A program made the translations under genes and the position numbers. The notes under the pieces are model-generated. The model did no database searches. It saw nothing but the letters and a program-made list of their open reading frames with translations, and was not told the origin of the DNA. 64,000 nt of DNA from Actinomycetota bacterium (GTDB lineage Bacteria; Actinomycetota; CADDZG01; JAHWKV01): assembly GCA_030447305.1 (NCBI GenBank), contig JAUJPC010000004.1, positions 124,001 to 188,000 of the forward strand. Reading direction: 5' to 3'. Positions 16,802 through 25,311 of this stretch are shown here, piece by piece. Positions within the stretch are counted from its first letter, which is position 1; every line of letters begins with the position of its first letter.

Positions 16802-17671
16802 TCACTCCGCCTTAACCGCGTGGCCGCCGAACTCCCGGCGCAGAGCTGCGACGACCTTCATGGCAAACGAATCCTCCTGCTGCGAGACGAACCGCGCGTA
16901 AAGGGCAGCAGAGATTGCCGGAGCTGCGACCCCGCTGTTAACTGCTTCCAGCACCGTCCAGCGGCCCTCCCCCGAGTCCTCGGCGAAGCCTTTCAACTCC
17001 GTGAGGTCGGGGTCCTTCTCGAAGGCCGATGCTGCCAGATCCAGCAGCCATGAACGAACGACCGACCCCTGTTGCCACACCTGCGCGACCTGGTGGAGAT
17101 CCAGCTCGAACTCCTTCGAGGCCCGCATGATCTCAAATCCTTCGGCGAAGCTCTGCATCATGCCGTACTCGATGCCGTTGTGGACCATCTTCACGAAGTG
17201 TCCGGCTCCGGCTGCCCCGACATGCGCGTAGCCGTTGGGAGGAGCCAGCGTCACGCACAGCGGCTCGATGATACCGAAGGCGTCCGGGGAGGCTCCCACC
17301 ATCAACGAATAGCCCTCGGTCAACCCCCAGATCCCCCCGGAGGTGCCGCAGTCGGCCCACAGGATGCCCTGTGCCTCCAGCTCCGACGCCCTGCGGATGG
17401 AGTCGCGGAAGTTGGAGTTTCCGCCGTCGATCAACACATCGCCCGGCTCCAGCAGCTTCATCATCTCGTCGACGTTTCGTTGCGTGACATTGCCCGATGG
17501 AACCATCAGCCATACCACCCTAGGCGTAGGCAGTTGGCTCACCAGGTCCGTCAGATCCTTGGCCTGCTGCGTGTTCGACCTGGAGTATCCAATCACCTCG
17601 TGACCGTCCCGGCGCAGGCGCTCCACCATGTTGCCGCCCATCCGTCCCAGTCCGACCATCCCAATCTTCAT
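16802..17671 (-). CDS. gnd: 6-phosphogluconate dehydrogenase (short, decarboxylating)
   Basis: Oxidises 6-phosphogluconate to ribulose 5-phosphate. The NAD(P)-binding loop MKIGMVGLGRMGGNM starts the protein, DGGNSNFRDSIRR and the SGGIWGLTEGYSLMVG substrate segment follow, and the catalytic Lys is in HFVKMVHNGIEYGMMQ. 289 residues place it in the shorter GndA/YqeC-like type. Its ATG overlaps the stop of tal-pgi (ATGA), so the two form one operon. Confidence 0.92.
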   Translation of the reverse strand: MKIGMVGLGRMGGNMVERLRRDGHEVIGYSRSNTQQAKDLTDLVSQLPTPRVVWLMVPSGNVTQRNVDEMMKLLEPGDVLIDGGNSNFRDSIRRASELEAQGILWADCGTSGGIWGLTEGYSLMVGASPDAFGIIEPLCVTLAPPNGYAHVGAAGAGHFVKMVHNGIEYGMMQSFAEGFEIMRASKEFELDLHQVAQVWQQGSVVRSWLLDLAASAFEKDPDLTELKGFAEDSGEGRWTVLEAVNSGVAAPAISAALYARFVSQQEDSFAMKVVAALRREFGGHAVKAE

Positions 17672-20307
17672 GACATCACCTCACGCAGTTGGTCCAGGGT
17701 GACCCTCGCAACCCGGCGTCCCTCGTCCTTGAGGCTTCGGTAATCCCCAAGCGCCTGCGCTTTCATCAGGTCACCAAATGAGTACGGTGCATCGGGGATG
17801 GGCACTTCCTCCCCCAGGGCGGTATCGATCACCTGGATAAACACCCCCGTATTCGGTCCTCCTTTGTGAAGCTGTCCCGTCGAGTGCAGGTAGCGAGGCC
17901 CGAAGCCGACCGTCGTGGCCACCCGATAGCTGTCACGGATACTCAAGCGAGTCGCCTGCAGGGTCTGCTCCGTCTCGTCGGTCCGGTCGAGGTACGCCAG
18001 GATTGCGACGTAGTCGCCCGGTTGGATGGACTCCAGCAGAGGCACCAGGTCATCCTCCCCGGGGTCATCAAACGAGCCCGAGTCCAGAATTGCCTCCGTC
18101 GCGTCCTTGGCCTGGGCAACGTTCGGCTGGTCGAATGGATTAATGCCCAGTACGTATCCGGCGACTGCCATGGCGAACTCCCAGCGGAAGAACTCGCCCC
18201 CGAGGTCGGTGGGGCGGCTGTAGTCGATCTTCACCACCGGGTGGCCGGCCTTAGCCAGGTCGTCCAGACCGGCAGCGTCGCCCAGCGAAATGAACAGGCG
18301 GTCCATGCCGTAATGGTCCGGCGGCGCCAGATCCTCACCCACTACCGGGACTATGCCCTTGCCCTCCTTGCCGGTGGACTCGGCCATGAGCTGCTCTATC
18401 CAGTCGCCCAGACTGCGGATCTCCTCGGGCAGGACGATGGTTACCTTGTCCACTCCCTGCGTCGCCGCGACTCCCTGAGTTATGCCGAGCCAGGCGCCGG
18501 GATTCTGCTCGACGGGAACGCAGTGGTGCGAGGCACACGCCATCTCCTCGGCGTCGTCCAGAATGGCCAGCAGGTCGACGCCGGCCAGGGCTGCCGGAAC
18601 CAACCCGAACAGCGACAGCGCCGAGTAGCGGCCTCCGATGTCCGGCGGGTTGAGAAACACCTTGCGGAAGCCCATGAGGTTCGCAAGCCGGGCCAGGAGG
18701 GTGCCCGGGTCGGTGATCGCGACGAACTGCGATGGATTGTTCACCAGATCGAAGAAGTAGGCGAGGTGCGAGGTGGACTCCACCGTAGTCCCCGACTTGC
18801 TGGCCACCAGAAACAGCGTCTTGTCGAGCGGCAATGAATCCCTGACTCCCGCGACGGTCCGGGGGTGCGTCGAGTCGAGCACCACCAGTTCCATGCCCCG
18901 GTCGTTGCTGGAGAACGAGTTCCGAAAGACCTCCGAGACCAGTGACGAGCCGCCCATGCCGAGCACCACCGCGTGGGTCATGCCCTCCGCCCACGCCTGT
19001 TTGGCAAATTCCTCGAGCTCGGGAATCCGCTCCAGCATGGTGTCGGCAACGGTCAGCCATCCCAAACGGTCACTGATCTCGGTGGCGTCCGGCTTCCACA
19101 GGGTGTGATCCTTCCGCCAGAGGCGGCCGATGGCGTCGTTGTCGGTCAGCTCGACGACCATTGTGTCCACGAGCTGCGTCAGCTCGGCGTCAAGCTTGGC
19201 CTCCCAGCGGACCCTGCCGGCGCAGACCCGCTCGATCTTCTGCTCCAGCGTCTGCACCAAAGAGGAGAAGTCCTTCTCGAAGGCGTCGATGCCCTCCTTC
19301 TCCAGCCGGACCCCGATCTCCCTCAGATCGATTCCCAGGTCGCCGACGGCGGCCAGGGTGGCTTTGGCCTCCTCAGCACCCTCCAGGAGTGAACCGGCCT
19401 TGATGTTGCCGTGGTCCAGGAAAGCCTCCATGGTCTGCTGCGGCATTGTGTTGACGGTGTTGGGTCCGATGAGCTCGTCGACGTACAGCGTGTCCGGGTA
19501 TTCGGGGTTCTTGGTGCCGGTCGAGGCCCACAGGGGGCGCTGCACCCGTGCGCCGGCGGCGGCAAGTTTCTCCCACCGGGGGCCGGAGAAAAGCTCCAGA
19601 AATCGCTGGTACGCCACCTTGGCGTTGGCGATAGCAACCTTGCCCCGCAGCGGAGACTTCTCGGGCAGCAGGGAGTCGACCGCCGTGTCGACCCGGGAGA
19701 TGAAAAACGAGGCAACCGACGCTATTCCGTCGATCGGCAGGCGGGCAGCTTTACGGAGCTCCAGACCCTTGATGTACGCCTCGGCCACCTTCTCGTACGA
19801 CTCCACTGAGAACAGCAGCGTGATGTTGACGTTGACGCCGGCCGCCGTCAGCTCCTCCACTGCGTTCACGCCCTCGGGAGTGCCGGGAACCTTGATCATC
19901 ACGTTGGGCCGGTCGATCCTGGCGAACAGCTCCTTGGCCTTGGAGATGCTGACCTCCGCATCGTGCGCTAGCGACGACTCCAGCTCGAAGGAGACGTACC
20001 CGTCCTGCCGGTTGGTCTTCTCGTAAACGCCTGCAAAGATGCCTGCAGCACCCTGGATGTCCTCAAGGGCAAGCTCATAGAAGACGTCGACCGGGTCGCG
20101 CTCCTCCCGGGAGATCTCGACGATCGCCTGGTCGTAATCGGTGGAGCCGCCAATGGCCTTCTTGAAGATGCTCGGATTGGAGGTGACCCCGGTGAGGTCC
20201 CACTGATCGATCATGCGGGCCAGCTCCCCCCCTTCGATCAGGCCCCGGCGAAGGAAGTCCAGCCAGATAGCCGTCCCGGCTTGGTGGAGCTGTTGCAATC
20301 GATTCAT
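17668..20307 (-). CDS. tal-pgi: Bifunctional transaldolase / glucose-6-phosphate isomerase
   Basis: A natural fusion. Residues 1 to about 365 are transaldolase (IWLDFLRRGLIEGGELARMI, DLTGVTSNPSIFKKAI, and the Schiff-base Lys in NVMIKVPGTPEGV). From about 390 to the end is phosphoglucose isomerase (VVLGMGGSSLVSEVFR, the SIS core FLVASKSGTTVEST, and the GGRYSALSLFGLVPAAL segment). It links the non-oxidative pentose phosphate pathway with the glycolytic hexose pool, and gnd follows it with a 4-base overlap. I start at ATG 20307, which has GGAGG five bases before it; the longer start at 20334 adds nine residues. Confidence 0.93.
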   Translation of the reverse strand: MNRLQQLHQAGTAIWLDFLRRGLIEGGELARMIDQWDLTGVTSNPSIFKKAIGGSTDYDQAIVEISREERDPVDVFYELALEDIQGAAGIFAGVYEKTNRQDGYVSFELESSLAHDAEVSISKAKELFARIDRPNVMIKVPGTPEGVNAVEELTAAGVNVNITLLFSVESYEKVAEAYIKGLELRKAARLPIDGIASVASFFISRVDTAVDSLLPEKSPLRGKVAIANAKVAYQRFLELFSGPRWEKLAAAGARVQRPLWASTGTKNPEYPDTLYVDELIGPNTVNTMPQQTMEAFLDHGNIKAGSLLEGAEEAKATLAAVGDLGIDLREIGVRLEKEGIDAFEKDFSSLVQTLEQKIERVCAGRVRWEAKLDAELTQLVDTMVVELTDNDAIGRLWRKDHTLWKPDATEISDRLGWLTVADTMLERIPELEEFAKQAWAEGMTHAVVLGMGGSSLVSEVFRNSFSSNDRGMELVVLDSTHPRTVAGVRDSLPLDKTLFLVASKSGTTVESTSHLAYFFDLVNNPSQFVAITDPGTLLARLANLMGFRKVFLNPPDIGGRYSALSLFGLVPAALAGVDLLAILDDAEEMACASHHCVPVEQNPGAWLGITQGVAATQGVDKVTIVLPEEIRSLGDWIEQLMAESTGKEGKGIVPVVGEDLAPPDHYGMDRLFISLGDAAGLDDLAKAGHPVVKIDYSRPTDLGGEFFRWEFAMAVAGYVLGINPFDQPNVAQAKDATEAILDSGSFDDPGEDDLVPLLESIQPGDYVAILAYLDRTDETEQTLQATRLSIRDSYRVATTVGFGPRYLHSTGQLHKGGPNTGVFIQVIDTALGEEVPIPDAPYSFGDLMKAQALGDYRSLKDEGRRVARVTLDQLREVMS

Positions 20308-20496
20308 CGGAACCTCCATAAGTGCAGCGGACAAGACGGAGATGCGGTGTCGAAGTCCGCAGCAGCGTTTGCCTCACGCCAATATTCGGCGATGGTCCAG
20401 GTCTGGAGCGCCTCGCCTCATACAGGGGCGCCATCCCAGCCTAATGGGTTCTTTCCGCATTGGTATGTGAACGCTGTCCCTGGGACACTCTTACCC

Positions 20497-21132
20497 ATGA
20501 ATCTGCTTCCTCAAGACGTCGAGGCCTATATGCGCGGCCTGAACGAGCGATCGGATCATCCCGTGCTCCTGGAGATGGAAGCTCTGGCCGAGCAGAAGAA
20601 GTTCCCGATAGTGGGCCGGCTGGTAGGCGTCGCACTGGAGATGATGGCCCGGGCGATACAAGCCAAGCGGGTATTCGAGCTGGGATCGGGTTTCGGCTTC
20701 TCGGCGTACTGGTTCAGCCGGGCGGTCGGCCCCGACGGTGAGGTGACGCTGACCGACGGCGATCCCGCCAACACCGAAAAATCCAAGCATTTCCTGGGCC
20801 GTGCCGGTCTTGCCTCGCGATGCCGGTTCTTGACCGGCGACGCGGTCACCGCACTGAACGGCACTGAAGGGCAGTTCGACGTCGTCTACTGCGACATCGA
20901 CAAGGAGGGTTACCCCGCTGCGTTCGCCGCGGCGGCGGACCGGCTGCGAGTCGGCGGGCTCTACCTGTGCGACAACGTCCTGTGGTCCGGCAAGGTGGCC
21001 GACAAGGACAACACCGACGCTTCCACCAAGGCGATACGGGCGCACAACCAAGCGGTCTACGGCGACGACCGCTTCCTCACGTCGATCATCCCGATCAGAG
21101 ACGGAGTAATCTCAGCGCTGCGGATCGCCTAA
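20497..21132 (+). CDS. O-methyltransferase family protein
   Basis: A class I SAM-dependent methyltransferase of the catechol-OMT-like family. SAM motif I is VFELGSGFGFSAYWFSRAVG (near residue 58), followed by VTLTDGDPANTEKSKHFLGRAG and the metal-site region DVVYCDIDKEGYPAAF, then LRVGGLYLCDNVLWSGKV and HNQAVYGDDRFLTSIIPIRDG. These residues support divalent-metal-dependent O-methylation, though the substrate is unknown. ATG 20497 is chosen because upstream sequence is not conserved. It stands alone, divergent from tal-pgi and upstream of a tRNA. Confidence 0.88.
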   Translation: MNLLPQDVEAYMRGLNERSDHPVLLEMEALAEQKKFPIVGRLVGVALEMMARAIQAKRVFELGSGFGFSAYWFSRAVGPDGEVTLTDGDPANTEKSKHFLGRAGLASRCRFLTGDAVTALNGTEGQFDVVYCDIDKEGYPAAFAAAADRLRVGGLYLCDNVLWSGKVADKDNTDASTKAIRAHNQAVYGDDRFLTSIIPIRDGVISALRIA

Positions 21133-21143
21133 GCCGCCGGACT

Positions 21144-21149
21144 TATAAT
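21144..21149 (+). promoter_or_regulatory. -10 box of the tRNA-Val promoter
   Basis: A consensus TATAAT lies 32 bases before the mature tRNA 5' end. No good -35 hexamer is visible at 17 bases. Confidence 0.5.
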
Positions 21150-21181
21150 CCTTGGTGACCTTCATGCGGTCACCAGTTCCC

Positions 21182-21253
21182 GGGCGCGTAGCTCAGCGGG
21201 AGAGCGCTGCCTTCACACGGCAGAGGTCACAGGTTCGAAACCTGTCGTGCCCA
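21182..21253 (+). tRNA. tRNA-Val (CAC)
   Basis: All arms fold: the 7-bp acceptor stem GGGCGCG with CGTGCCC (one G-T pair), D arm GCTC/GAGC, anticodon stem CTGCC/GGCAG around loop TTCACAC with anticodon CAC, and T arm ACAGG/CCTGT around TTCGAAA. The discriminator base is A and the CCA end is not encoded (ACT follows). Confidence 0.95.
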
Positions 21254-21362
21254 CTCCTTCTCTCACGCTCAGAGAGGCCGTCTGAGAACTACCCCGGCAA
21301 TCCGCCTGAGGCCCGCAGCCCGCACGCAGTCCGCAGGATACTTCGGGACTGTGCGCTAGCCA

Positions 21363-21806
21363 TCAGTCGGACGCGTACTTCTCGATCACCGTGGTGATCG
21401 GTCGAGCGGTGGTAATTGGGTCGGCGTGGCGATGAGCGATCTTCCAGGTTTCCTCCTCGCGTCGAAAGATCAAGGTGACCCTCAGCGCGAAAGGAATCAT
21501 GTCCTCGCTACCAGGCAACCGGGCCTGGGTCCGCTCTACCTGAACGACATAGCCAAGATCGGGAGTGCTGTATCGAGACACCTCCTCGAAGCCACGTATG
21601 GAGCCGTCCCGGAGCAACGAAGCTGCCTCTTCGATCGCCCTGTCGACTTCCGCCGGTCCTCGGCGAACAGGGCCAAGCGGATTCCCGAGGGTCACGTCGT
21701 CACGCCGCGAGAAGCACTCAATCACCGGTTTCGAGTCGCCCTTCACGAACGCGTGGAGGGCCTGCCGGAACCCCTCGATCGCGCTGTTGAAGTCGGTGTC
21801 GTCCAC
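21363..21806 (-). CDS. SnoaL/DUF4440-like NTF2-fold protein
   Basis: 147 residues. Start is the GTG at 21806, seven bases after AAAGGAGG; an upstream TTG-type start would absorb that ribosome site. The NTF2-like pattern is clear: an N-terminal helix (ALHAFVKGDSKPVIECFSRRDDVTLGNP), middle helix (RAIEEAASLLRDG) and C-terminal strands (ALRVTLIFRREEETWKIAHRHADP). Such proteins bind or isomerise small molecules, or act as stress-related proteins of unknown role. It is paralogous to the gene at 57069-57497, sharing the WKIxHRHxDP ending. Confidence 0.78.
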   Translation of the reverse strand: MDDTDFNSAIEGFRQALHAFVKGDSKPVIECFSRRDDVTLGNPLGPVRRGPAEVDRAIEEAASLLRDGSIRGFEEVSRYSTPDLGYVVQVERTQARLPGSEDMIPFALRVTLIFRREEETWKIAHRHADPITTARPITTVIEKYASD

Positions 21807-21927
21807 GGGTGAACCTCCTTTGAGCAATCTGTCCGTCGTTCCCGCTGATTGTATTCGGGGACCTTCACCCGTAGTGCGCTCGTTCCGCAGCCAGTCCGCC
21901 GGAGGGCGTTGTCGGGCTTCCGGCCCC

Positions 21928-21942
21928 TATAATCCACCCGTG
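21928..21942 (+). promoter_or_regulatory. Consensus -10 immediately before a GTG start (leaderless transcript)
   Basis: TATAAT at 21928-21933 ends six bases before the GTG start at 21940, and there is no Shine-Dalgarno sequence. Transcription would begin at or near the start codon. Confidence 0.5.
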
Positions 21943-23325
21943 TCAGACCTGCGAGACCTGCTGCGGTGGACCATGGAGCAGGTCGCCGCTTATCGGGAGG
22001 GCGTAGGGGATCGACCGGTGGCTCCCTCCGTCGACGCCGCTCGGCTGCGGTCTCTTCTCGGCGGGCCGCTGGCCGCCGATGGCACCAACCCCCATGCTCT
22101 TCTCGAACAACTGGCCGGGGCGGTGGATCCCGCGCTGGTCGCGACTGCCGGTCCCCGGTTCTTCGGCTTTGTCGTCGGCGGAGCACTCGACGGCGCGACC
22201 TGCGCCGACATCCTCACTGCCGGATGGGATCAGGTGGCCTTCAACTTCACGACGTCGCCGGCCGGCGCGGTCGTCGAAGACGTGGTGGGCGACTGGTTGA
22301 AAGAGGCTTTCGGTCTGCCAGCCCACGCCTCGTTCGGCCTGGTCACCGGCGGACAGGGAGCGAACACGGTGGCGCTTGCTGCGGCGCGCCATCAGGTCCT
22401 GGCTCAGGCCGGTTGGGACGTCGAGGAGCGCGGCCTGATGGGGGCGCCGAAGATCAGGGTGGTGGCCGGCGAGGAGCGCCACGGCACGATCGACCGATCG
22501 CTCAGGCTGCTCGGATTGGGGGCCGGTATTGTCGAACCGGTGGCAGCCGACGCGAACGGCGCCATAGACCCCGAGGCCCTTGCCCGCCTTCTCGAGGCCG
22601 GTCCTGAGGCCCCGACCATCGTGTGTCTCCAAGCCGGTAACGTTAATACCGGGGCGTGCGACGATCTTGCCGCCGCGTGTGACGCAGCGCACCGCTACCG
22701 AAGCTGGGTCCACGTCGACGGCGCCTTCGGGCTGTGGGCCGCGGTAAGTCCCTCAACCAGGCACCTGGTAAACGGGATCGAACGAGCCGACTCCTGGGCT
22801 GTGGACGGTCACAAATGGCTCAACGTTCCGTACGATAGCGGCTACGTGTTCTGCGCCGATACGCAGGCGCATACAGCATCCATGTCGTACACCGCCGCCT
22901 ACCTGGTGGGACACGGCCAGGGGTCGCAACGAGCGCCCTCCGACTACGTGCCCGAATCGTCGCGCCGAGCTCGCGGCTTCGCAACGTGGGCAGCGCTGCG
23001 CGAGCTGGGCAGAGATGGTCTAGGCGAGCTTGTCGACCGCTGCTGCGCCTATGCCCGCAGCTTTGGCGACAGGCTGGGCGCCATCGAGGGCGTAGAGATA
23101 GGCAACGAAATCGTCCTCAACCAGGTCCTGGTGAGCTTCGGCTCCAATGAACGCACCGACCGGGTCATAGCCAACGTTCAGCGCGATGGTACATGTTGGG
23201 CGGGCGGGACCACCTGGCGCGGCCGGAGGTATATGAGGATCTCGGTGTCCAACTGGTCGACGGCCGAAGCCGACGTCGAACGTTCGGTAGCCGCGATTCG
23301 GCGGGTGCTCGCGGAAACGCTGTAG
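21940..23325 (+). CDS. Group II PLP-dependent decarboxylase
   Basis: An aromatic-L-amino-acid/diaminobutyrate decarboxylase-like enzyme of 461 residues. The N-terminal PRFFGFVVGGALDGATCADIL and the PLP region FGLVTGGQGANTVALAAARH are family features. HVDGAFGLWAA carries the Asp that contacts PLP nitrogen, and the Schiff-base Lys is residue 292 in DSWAVDGHKWLNVPYD. The C-terminal WRGRRYMRISVSNWSTAEADVE is also typical. The substrate amino acid cannot be set from sequence. The GTG start is preceded by a -10 box and no ribosome site. Confidence 0.88.
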   Translation: MSDLRDLLRWTMEQVAAYREGVGDRPVAPSVDAARLRSLLGGPLAADGTNPHALLEQLAGAVDPALVATAGPRFFGFVVGGALDGATCADILTAGWDQVAFNFTTSPAGAVVEDVVGDWLKEAFGLPAHASFGLVTGGQGANTVALAAARHQVLAQAGWDVEERGLMGAPKIRVVAGEERHGTIDRSLRLLGLGAGIVEPVAADANGAIDPEALARLLEAGPEAPTIVCLQAGNVNTGACDDLAAACDAAHRYRSWVHVDGAFGLWAAVSPSTRHLVNGIERADSWAVDGHKWLNVPYDSGYVFCADTQAHTASMSYTAAYLVGHGQGSQRAPSDYVPESSRRARGFATWAALRELGRDGLGELVDRCCAYARSFGDRLGAIEGVEIGNEIVLNQVLVSFGSNERTDRVIANVQRDGTCWAGGTTWRGRRYMRISVSNWSTAEADVERSVAAIRRVLAETL

Positions 23326-23673
23326 ATCACGACAGAACAACACGGTCGAAAACCGGTTCAAAAGCGTCCCCCGCCAACTAGAATCCGGCCTGCCATGCGA
23401 AGTTGGTTCTCGCCGCGCTTTGGGCAAGGTCGGCCCGGCATGGCTAGCTCCGGGGACGGAATATTGGAACGCCGATCGCTCCTTTTTCGGATGGTGCTGG
23501 GCCTGAAGGGTGTTCTTTCGTGTGGGGTCGCCGGCCACCATCGGCCTTTTGCCGACCATGGCGCTGGCTGGGCTCCGGCGGTTTTCTCCGGCCGCGAGTC
23601 GGGAACAATGTACTCCACGCTGCCACTGCCAAGAACCGGCTCGGTAGCTTCGAGTGTTACTTGAGGAGGCAAC
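23326..23673. other. Intergenic stretch, no supported gene
   Basis: 348 bases between the decarboxylase and the repeat membrane protein. A plus-strand frame at 23395-23664 has no ribosome site and its product has no protein-like hydrophobic or charge pattern. I see no terminator or repeat here; the promoter of the next gene must lie in it. Confidence 0.5.
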
Positions 23674-24690
23674 ATGAGCAGTAGACAAGGGCCGGCGGGA
23701 TCGTCGCCGGATGAGGGCTTCAGGGACGGGACTGTTCCCCTCGCGGACTATGGCAGCGGTAGCCCAACCACAAATCCGTACCCGGATCAGAGACTGGCCT
23801 CAAATACCCCGCCGTCCACATCGACGCCTCGAGCAGGCGCCGCGGTGGCAGACATTGCGGGGGAGATGCGGACGCCGGAAACCAAGGAATCCTTCAAGAC
23901 AAGTGAGTTCATGGTCCTACTCTTGGGCATCCTTGGCGTGCTGCTCGCTTCTGAGATATCGGCAGAGTTCGATGCGCCTCGGGCCTGGATGTCCATCACC
24001 ATCCTGGGCGTTGGCTACCTGCTCAGCCGGGGCTTTGCGAAAGCCGGCACGAGCCGGGAATCCGCCCGGACGGCATACGCTGCAGCGTCAGCCAATCTGG
24101 AAGCGGCGGCGTCCGACGCTCCTTACACTCCGATCATGGCCGGCCAGGCAGGTGCCTCTGCCGTAGCGGAGCAACTCTCCACCCCGGAAACCAAGGAGTT
24201 CTACAAGTCCACAGAGTTTCTGCTATGGGCCCTCGGCGTGGTGGGTATTCTGCTGGCCGCCCAAGCTAACGCTGAGTTCGACGCGACCGGTGCCTGGCGC
24301 CTGATCACTTACTTCTCCGCCGGCTATATCATCAGCCGAGGACTTGCCAAGGCCGCAACCGAGCGCGGGTACAGCGATCCAAACTACGGACTTCCGATCG
24401 ATGCAGCCGGGCGATCGGGAGCACACAGGGCGCACGAGGCCGCCGAGTTCACCCGGCGCTACATCAGCACACCGGAAACCAAGGAGTTTTTCAAGACCAG
24501 CGAGTTTCTGGTGCTGATGCTGACGGCCCTCGGGATTGCTATCGCTTCCAACGTCGACCTGTTCTTCGACGCAACAAGCGCCTGGACGTACCTGACGATT
24601 GTCGGTGCCGCGTATATGGTCAGCCGTGGTCTGGCCAAGCTGGGTACCCACGATCCCCACCTGTACGACTCTCGACCGGGAACTCGGTAG
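23674..24690 (+). CDS. Membrane protein with three internal repeats
   Basis: 338 residues starting after GAGGAGG. After a disordered Ser/Pro/Thr N-terminus (1-65) come three copies of a roughly 60-residue unit at about 67-126, 169-228 and 265-324. Each unit reads TPETKE(S/F)(F/Y)K(T/S)(S/T)EF, a hydrophobic helix, an acidic FDA-x2-AW turn, a second hydrophobic helix, then (L/M/I)(L/V/I)SRG(F/L)AK. The linkers between units differ (about 40 residues each). The fold would be three membrane hairpins, six helices in all. I do not recognise the family and no catalytic motif is visible. A strong terminator follows. Confidence 0.82.
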   Translation: MSSRQGPAGSSPDEGFRDGTVPLADYGSGSPTTNPYPDQRLASNTPPSTSTPRAGAAVADIAGEMRTPETKESFKTSEFMVLLLGILGVLLASEISAEFDAPRAWMSITILGVGYLLSRGFAKAGTSRESARTAYAAASANLEAAASDAPYTPIMAGQAGASAVAEQLSTPETKEFYKSTEFLLWALGVVGILLAAQANAEFDATGAWRLITYFSAGYIISRGLAKAATERGYSDPNYGLPIDAAGRSGAHRAHEAAEFTRRYISTPETKEFFKTSEFLVLMLTALGIAIASNVDLFFDATSAWTYLTIVGAAYMVSRGLAKLGTHDPHLYDSRPGTR

Positions 24691-24715
24691 CCACGCCAGA
24701 AAGCACTCCGCTAAG

Positions 24716-24752
24716 ACTGGAGGCGCCCCCTTGGGGCGCCTCCAGTTGTCTT
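24716..24752. terminator. Strong bidirectional terminator hairpin
   Basis: A perfect 14-bp stem (ACTGGAGGCGCCCC with its complement) and a 3-base loop, followed by TTGTCTT on the plus strand. It lies between two convergent genes and can serve both. Confidence 0.85.
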
Positions 24753-24769
24753 AAGAGAAGCATTACAGC

Positions 24770-24943
24770 CTAGGACTCGGCTCCCGGAAGAGGCTGCGGT
24801 TCGCCGGACGGCTCAACGTGCTCGGTTTCGTAACGTGGGTTGTCCGGCTCCGAAGCAGGCTCTACCGTCGGAAAGTCTTCGCTTCCGCCGCCAGAATCCC
24901 CCGAATCCATATCGCCTGAGATTGCCTCTTCGCTATCCGCCAT
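24770..24943 (-). CDS. Small acidic protein (57 aa)
   Basis: ATG at 24943 is preceded on the minus strand by AAGGAGGAGTC, a strong ribosome site. The product begins MADSEEAISGDMDSGDSGG and is rich in Glu, Asp, Ser, Gly and Pro with no hydrophobic core, so it should be disordered. It ends just before the terminator at 24752. I do not recognise a family. A similar small acidic gene lies at 46777-46950. Confidence 0.6.
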   Translation of the reverse strand: MADSEEAISGDMDSGDSGGGSEDFPTVEPASEPDNPRYETEHVEPSGEPQPLPGAES

Positions 24944-24970
24944 GACTCCTCCTTGATCCCGACAGTGCCG

Positions 24971-25204
24971 CTAAGAACTTGCGGTCAGACATTTTACCCA
25001 CCCAGCGTAGAAGATTTCCGCTGGAGAAAGGGGCCGAGCTGTCCGGAGGCGGCCGCAAGGTCCGGACCGAACTGCGGATCCATCCACCATCTGTCCAGCC
25101 ACGGCCGCCACCTCAACAGAGACGTTCTGGGCGCTATCGAGAATCATCTCGATGGTCAGGACGACGCGGCCGGTGCGGGTAAATGCGTCTCTCAGGACTG
25201 CCAT
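24971..25204 (-). CDS. Hypothetical small protein
   Basis: 77 codons with GGGAGG six bases before the ATG at 25204. The product has an alternating pattern at the N-terminus (VLRDAFTRTGRVVLTIEMILDS) that could form strands, then a Pro/Arg-rich part. The family is not recognised. It lies in the gap between the acidic gene and the propeller lipoprotein on the same strand, so it may be cotranscribed with them. Confidence 0.4.
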   Translation of the reverse strand: MAVLRDAFTRTGRVVLTIEMILDSAQNVSVEVAAVAGQMVDGSAVRSGPCGRLRTARPLSPAEIFYAGWVKCLTASS

Positions 25205-25311
25205 GACGACCTCCCGGCGCTTCCCGCCACCCCGGTTTGAGTGAGGGCCTGGCAGACCAGTGTGCTCCCGCTTCGAGGGGTGGCGCAGACCAGATATGAG
25301 ACCTCACGGCT

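Noticed and set aside
17866-18837. 323-codon plus-strand frame
   Set aside because: Antisense to the Pgi part of tal-pgi; no recognisable product.
21268-21286. Hairpin after the tRNA as terminator
   Set aside because: Only 6 bp (CTCAGA/TCTGAG) and no T-run follows.
21565-21939. Upstream extension of the PLP decarboxylase frame
   Set aside because: Antisense to the SnoaL-like gene and not conserved.
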